The notes under the pieces: model-generated | Database searches by the model: none | Told to the model about the DNA's origin: nothing | The model's input: the letters and a program-made list of their open reading frames with translations, nothing else | Shown: positions 61,837-64,000 of the stretch, one piece after another | Layout: every line of letters begins with the position of its first letter | How positions within the stretch are numbered: the first letter of the stretch is position 1 | Position numbers and translations under genes: made by a program | Source: Bradyrhizobium manausense | GTDB lineage: Bacteria; Pseudomonadota; Alphaproteobacteria; Rhizobiales; Xanthobacteraceae | DNA length: 64,000 bases | Assembly (NCBI RefSeq): GCF_001440035.1 | Contig: NZ_LJYG01000090.1 | Location: 1-64,000 of the forward strand | Direction: 5' to 3'

Positions 61837-63399
61837 TCAGCTCGCCGCGGCCGTCGTCACGGTGTCGCGCTGGCGCTTCATGACGATCTTGTTGAGGGCG
61901 CCGAGATAGGCTTTGGCGGACGCCACCAGCGTGTCCGGATCCGCCGCGCGGGCCGTCATCGAGCGCCCCTCCTGCGACAGCCGCACCGACACTTCCGCCT
62001 GCGCATCGGTGCCTTCGGTCACGGCGTGGACCTGATACAGTTCGAGCTTGGCCTCGTGCGGCACCAGGCGCTTGATGCAGTTGAATACCGCGTCAACAGG
62101 ACCGTTGCCCTCGGCTTCCTCGATCTTGATCTGGCCGTCGACATCGAGCTTCATGGTCGCGCGCTGCGGGCCATGAGTGCCGGCGATCACGGTCAGCGAG
62201 GTCAGCTTGATGCGGTCGTGCGAGGCGGCCATCTCCTCATCGACCAGCGCCTCGATGTCCTCGTCATAGATGTCCTTCTTGCGGTCGGCGAGCGCCTTCA
62301 TCCGCGTGAACGCATCTTCCAGCTGGTTCGGGCCGAGCTTGTATCCCATCTCCTCCAGCTTGTGCACGAAGGCATGACGGCCGGAATGCTTGCCCAGCAC
62401 CAGCGAGGACTGCTTCAGGCCGACCATCTCGGGCCGCATGATCTCGTAGGTCGAGGCATCCTTCAGCACGCCGTCCTGATGGATGCCGCTCTCATGCGCG
62501 AACGCATTGCGGCCGACGATCGCCTTGTTGTACTGGACGGGGAACGAGGTTGCGGCCGACACCACCTTCGAGGCGCGGGTCAGCTGCGTGGTGTCGATCT
62601 TGTTCCAGTAGGGGAATTTGTCGTTGCGCACATTGATCGCCATCACGATCTCTTCGAGCGCGGCATTGCCGGCACGCTCGCCGATGCCGTTGATGGTGCA
62701 TTCGACCTGGCGGGCGCCGCCGACGACGCCGGCCAGCGAATTCGCCACCGCCATGCCGAGGTCGTTATGGCAGTGGACCGAGAACACGGCCTTGTCGGAG
62801 TTCGGCACGCGCTCGATCAGCGTCTTCATGAAGTGGGTGTATTCCTCCGGCACCGTGTAGCCGACGGTGTCGGGGATGTTCACCGTGGTCGCGCCGGCCT
62901 TGATGACGGCCTCGACGATGCGGCACAGATAATCCATCTCGCTGCGGGTGCCGTCTTCGGCCGACCATTCGACGTCGTCGATCTGGTTGCGGGCGCGCGC
63001 GACCATCGCGACCGAGGTCTCGATCACCTCTTCCGGGGTCTTGTTCAGCTTCACCCGCATATGCAGCGGCGAGGTCGCGATCACGGTGTGGACGCGGCCG
63101 CGTTTTGCAAACTTCACGGCCTCGGCGCAACGGTCGATGTCGGCCGGGTGCGCACGGGACAGGCCGGCGATGACGGCATTCTTGGAGCGGCGGGCGATCT
63201 CGCTCACCGCCTGGAAGTCGCCCTCGGAGGTGATCGGGAAGCCGGCCTCGATGACATCGACGCCCATATCATCCAGCAGTTCGGCAACCTCGAGCTTCTC
63301 CTCGAAGGTCATGGTGGCGCCGGGGCATTGCTCGCCGTCGCGCAAGGTGGTGTCGAAAATGATGACGCGGTCCTTGTCGGACTTGTTCACGGAGGCCAT
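61837..63399 (-). CDS. leuA: 2-isopropylmalate synthase
   Basis: The 520-aa enzyme shows the HMGL-like opening VIIFDTTLRDGEQCPGATMT with catalytic Arg and metal Asp, and the block VDVIEAGFPITSEGDF. HCHNDLGMAVANSLAG carries the metal-binding His pair, NGIGERAGNAALEEIVMA is conserved, and the C-terminal regulatory LeuA dimer domain has 'VTEGTDAQAEVSVRLSQEGR'. It condenses acetyl-CoA with 2-ketoisovalerate, the first step in leucine synthesis, and is normally inhibited by leucine through the C-terminal domain. AAAAGGA 13 bases before the ATG sets the start. Confidence 0.96.
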   Translation of the reverse strand: MASVNKSDKDRVIIFDTTLRDGEQCPGATMTFEEKLEVAELLDDMGVDVIEAGFPITSEGDFQAVSEIARRSKNAVIAGLSRAHPADIDRCAEAVKFAKRGRVHTVIATSPLHMRVKLNKTPEEVIETSVAMVARARNQIDDVEWSAEDGTRSEMDYLCRIVEAVIKAGATTVNIPDTVGYTVPEEYTHFMKTLIERVPNSDKAVFSVHCHNDLGMAVANSLAGVVGGARQVECTINGIGERAGNAALEEIVMAINVRNDKFPYWNKIDTTQLTRASKVVSAATSFPVQYNKAIVGRNAFAHESGIHQDGVLKDASTYEIMRPEMVGLKQSSLVLGKHSGRHAFVHKLEEMGYKLGPNQLEDAFTRMKALADRKKDIYDEDIEALVDEEMAASHDRIKLTSLTVIAGTHGPQRATMKLDVDGQIKIEEAEGNGPVDAVFNCIKRLVPHEAKLELYQVHAVTEGTDAQAEVSVRLSQEGRSMTARAADPDTLVASAKAYLGALNKIVMKRQRDTVTTAAAS

Positions 63400-63432
63400 T
63401 CTAAATTCCTTTTGAGTTTTCGCGCCGTCAGT

Positions 63433-63513
63433 CTCAAGGGCGCCTGAGGTGTCCGGTGATCTCGACCAACCCCTGAGTGCCCAGGCGCGCAGCGCCCAGC
63501 CGGCCCTCAGGGG
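63433..63513 (-). promoter_or_regulatory. Attenuator-like hairpins between the leader peptide and leuA
   Basis: On the minus strand CCCCTGAG (63506-63513) pairs with CTCAGGGG (63470-63477), covering the leader stop codon. The same first arm can alternatively pair with CCTCAGG at 63442-63448. No long T-run is visible, so the switch may act through Rho or ribosome access. Confidence 0.45.
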
Positions 63514-63623
63514 CAGCTAAGAAGAAGCCCGCCAAGAAGCAGGGTGGGCAGCGCGGCCGGGATCGCGGCGGCGGCCAGAGCCACCTCCCCAGAAATCCCA
63601 TCGATTTGGCCGCGAATCAGCAT
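63507..63623 (-). CDS. Leucine-rich leader peptide of leuA (attenuator)
   Basis: A 38-codon frame from ATG 63623 (AAGGG ribosome-binding site) ends LPTLLLGGLLLSCP, with seven Leu codons in eleven positions just before the stop. The stop codon lies inside the first arm of a hairpin. It ends 107 bp upstream of leuA on the same strand. Ribosome stalling at Leu codons when leucyl-tRNA is scarce would control leuA expression. An internal GTG with GGGGAG upstream is an alternative start. Confidence 0.65.
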   Translation of the reverse strand: MLIRGQIDGISGEVALAAAAIPAALPTLLLGGLLLSCP

Positions 63624-64000
63624 TGCCAGACCCTTTCGAGCCCCAAATCCTCGGTCAAAACCGTTGACGGTTGGTTGCCGGGAGGCTCGGTGCACCGTTT
63701 CTAGACGACAAATGGCAGCAACTGCAACGCCAAAAGATGGTCAGGGGGACTGACCTTATTGGGGGCGCTCTCCGTGCCCCGGACGCGCTGCAGCGTCCAA
63801 CGCTGCCATACTCTCTCCACTCGTCATTGCGAGGAGCCCTTGCGACGAAGCAATCCAGAATCCCTCCGCGGAAAGACTCTGGAATGCTTCGCTGCGCTCG
63901 CAATGACGGAGTGTGAGGCGGCATCGCGATCGTCCAATGCGCATTTCAATATGTAGACACACCCTCGCCTTCTCGCGGCGCATTCCGCCCGAGCTTTGCT
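63624..64000. other. leuA upstream region to window end
   Basis: Besides the palindromic repeat at 63822-63908 no gene with a recognisable domain or ribosome-binding site is seen. The leuA promoter should lie between the leader start and this repeat, but no clear promoter could be assigned. Confidence 0.4.
63822..63908. repeat. Palindromic intergenic repeat
   Basis: The outer 12-bp arms CGTCATTGCGAG and CTCGCAATGACG are perfect. Inner parts CAATCCAGAATCC and GACTCTGGAATG are partly complementary. This is a typical dispersed repeat of Bradyrhizobium-like genomes. Confidence 0.75.

Noticed and set aside
61705..63447. 580-codon plus-strand open frame
   Set aside because: It is the antisense shadow of leuA, with His/Arg/Asp-rich translation and no domain.

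Overview
The window reads as chromosome of a Bradyrhizobium-like alphaproteobacterium (order Hyphomicrobiales). This rests on GC-rich codon use, a 520-residue LeuA preceded by a Leu-codon leader peptide, an alternative complex III / caa3 oxidase cluster, and two palindromic intergenic repeats of the type scattered in such genomes. The assignment is inferred from gene style; no database search was possible.

Layout. (1) 1-8293: housekeeping and stress genes, comprising a partial Bax-inhibitor-1 protein, a YflT-like stress protein, a succinate-semialdehyde-type dehydrogenase, a HAD phosphatase, zwf and a DUF5335 protein, plus decayed DNA that includes an opgC fragment. (2) 8294-27943: a respiratory block bracketed by two copies of the 3' half of a tRNA-Lys gene. 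It holds a SCO copper chaperone, actABCDEF (alternative complex III), coxBACD (caa3 oxidase), a three-subunit GMC/gluconate-type dehydrogenase, a YdeP/FdhF-like molybdoenzyme and fdhD. (3) 27944-59627: a 31.7 kb integrated element inserted in the intact tRNA-Lys(CUU) gene (59579-59654). It has 49-bp att repeats at both ends, an 18-bp motif just inside each end, and a P4-type tyrosine integrase. (4) 59655-64000: chromosome again, with a Spy-like chaperone, a DctP-type binding protein, leuA and its leader.

The element combines several modules. The defence or stability genes are a DUF262 + HEPN pair, a type II restriction-modification set with its own ribbon-helix-helix regulator and Vsr, and a RelB/ParE-type toxin-antitoxin. 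The replication module is a RepA-like initiator followed by four perfectly phased 22-bp iterons and an AT-rich tract. The putative DNA-transfer module has a densely folded 211-bp region, two VirD4/TraG-like ATPases (one fused to a DnaJ C-terminal-like domain), a Replic_Relax protein and a 65-aa CCHC zinc knuckle; no canonical relaxase or VirB/Trb genes are visible. Two secreted proteins look like those of Candidate Phyla Radiation bacteria; one is a 1273-aa fibre with an SGNH-hydrolase domain and an S74 self-cleaving chaperone domain. At the right end a tightly packed minus-strand operon of seven genes (zinc-hook SMC-like ATPase, three small membrane proteins, a nuclease-like protein and two unknowns) has the architecture of an anti-phage system I cannot match to a named one.

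The best candidates for something undescribed are the seven-gene SMC/membrane operon (52792-58779), the minimal transfer module (38878-44353) and the CPR-style fibre pair (47476-52429).
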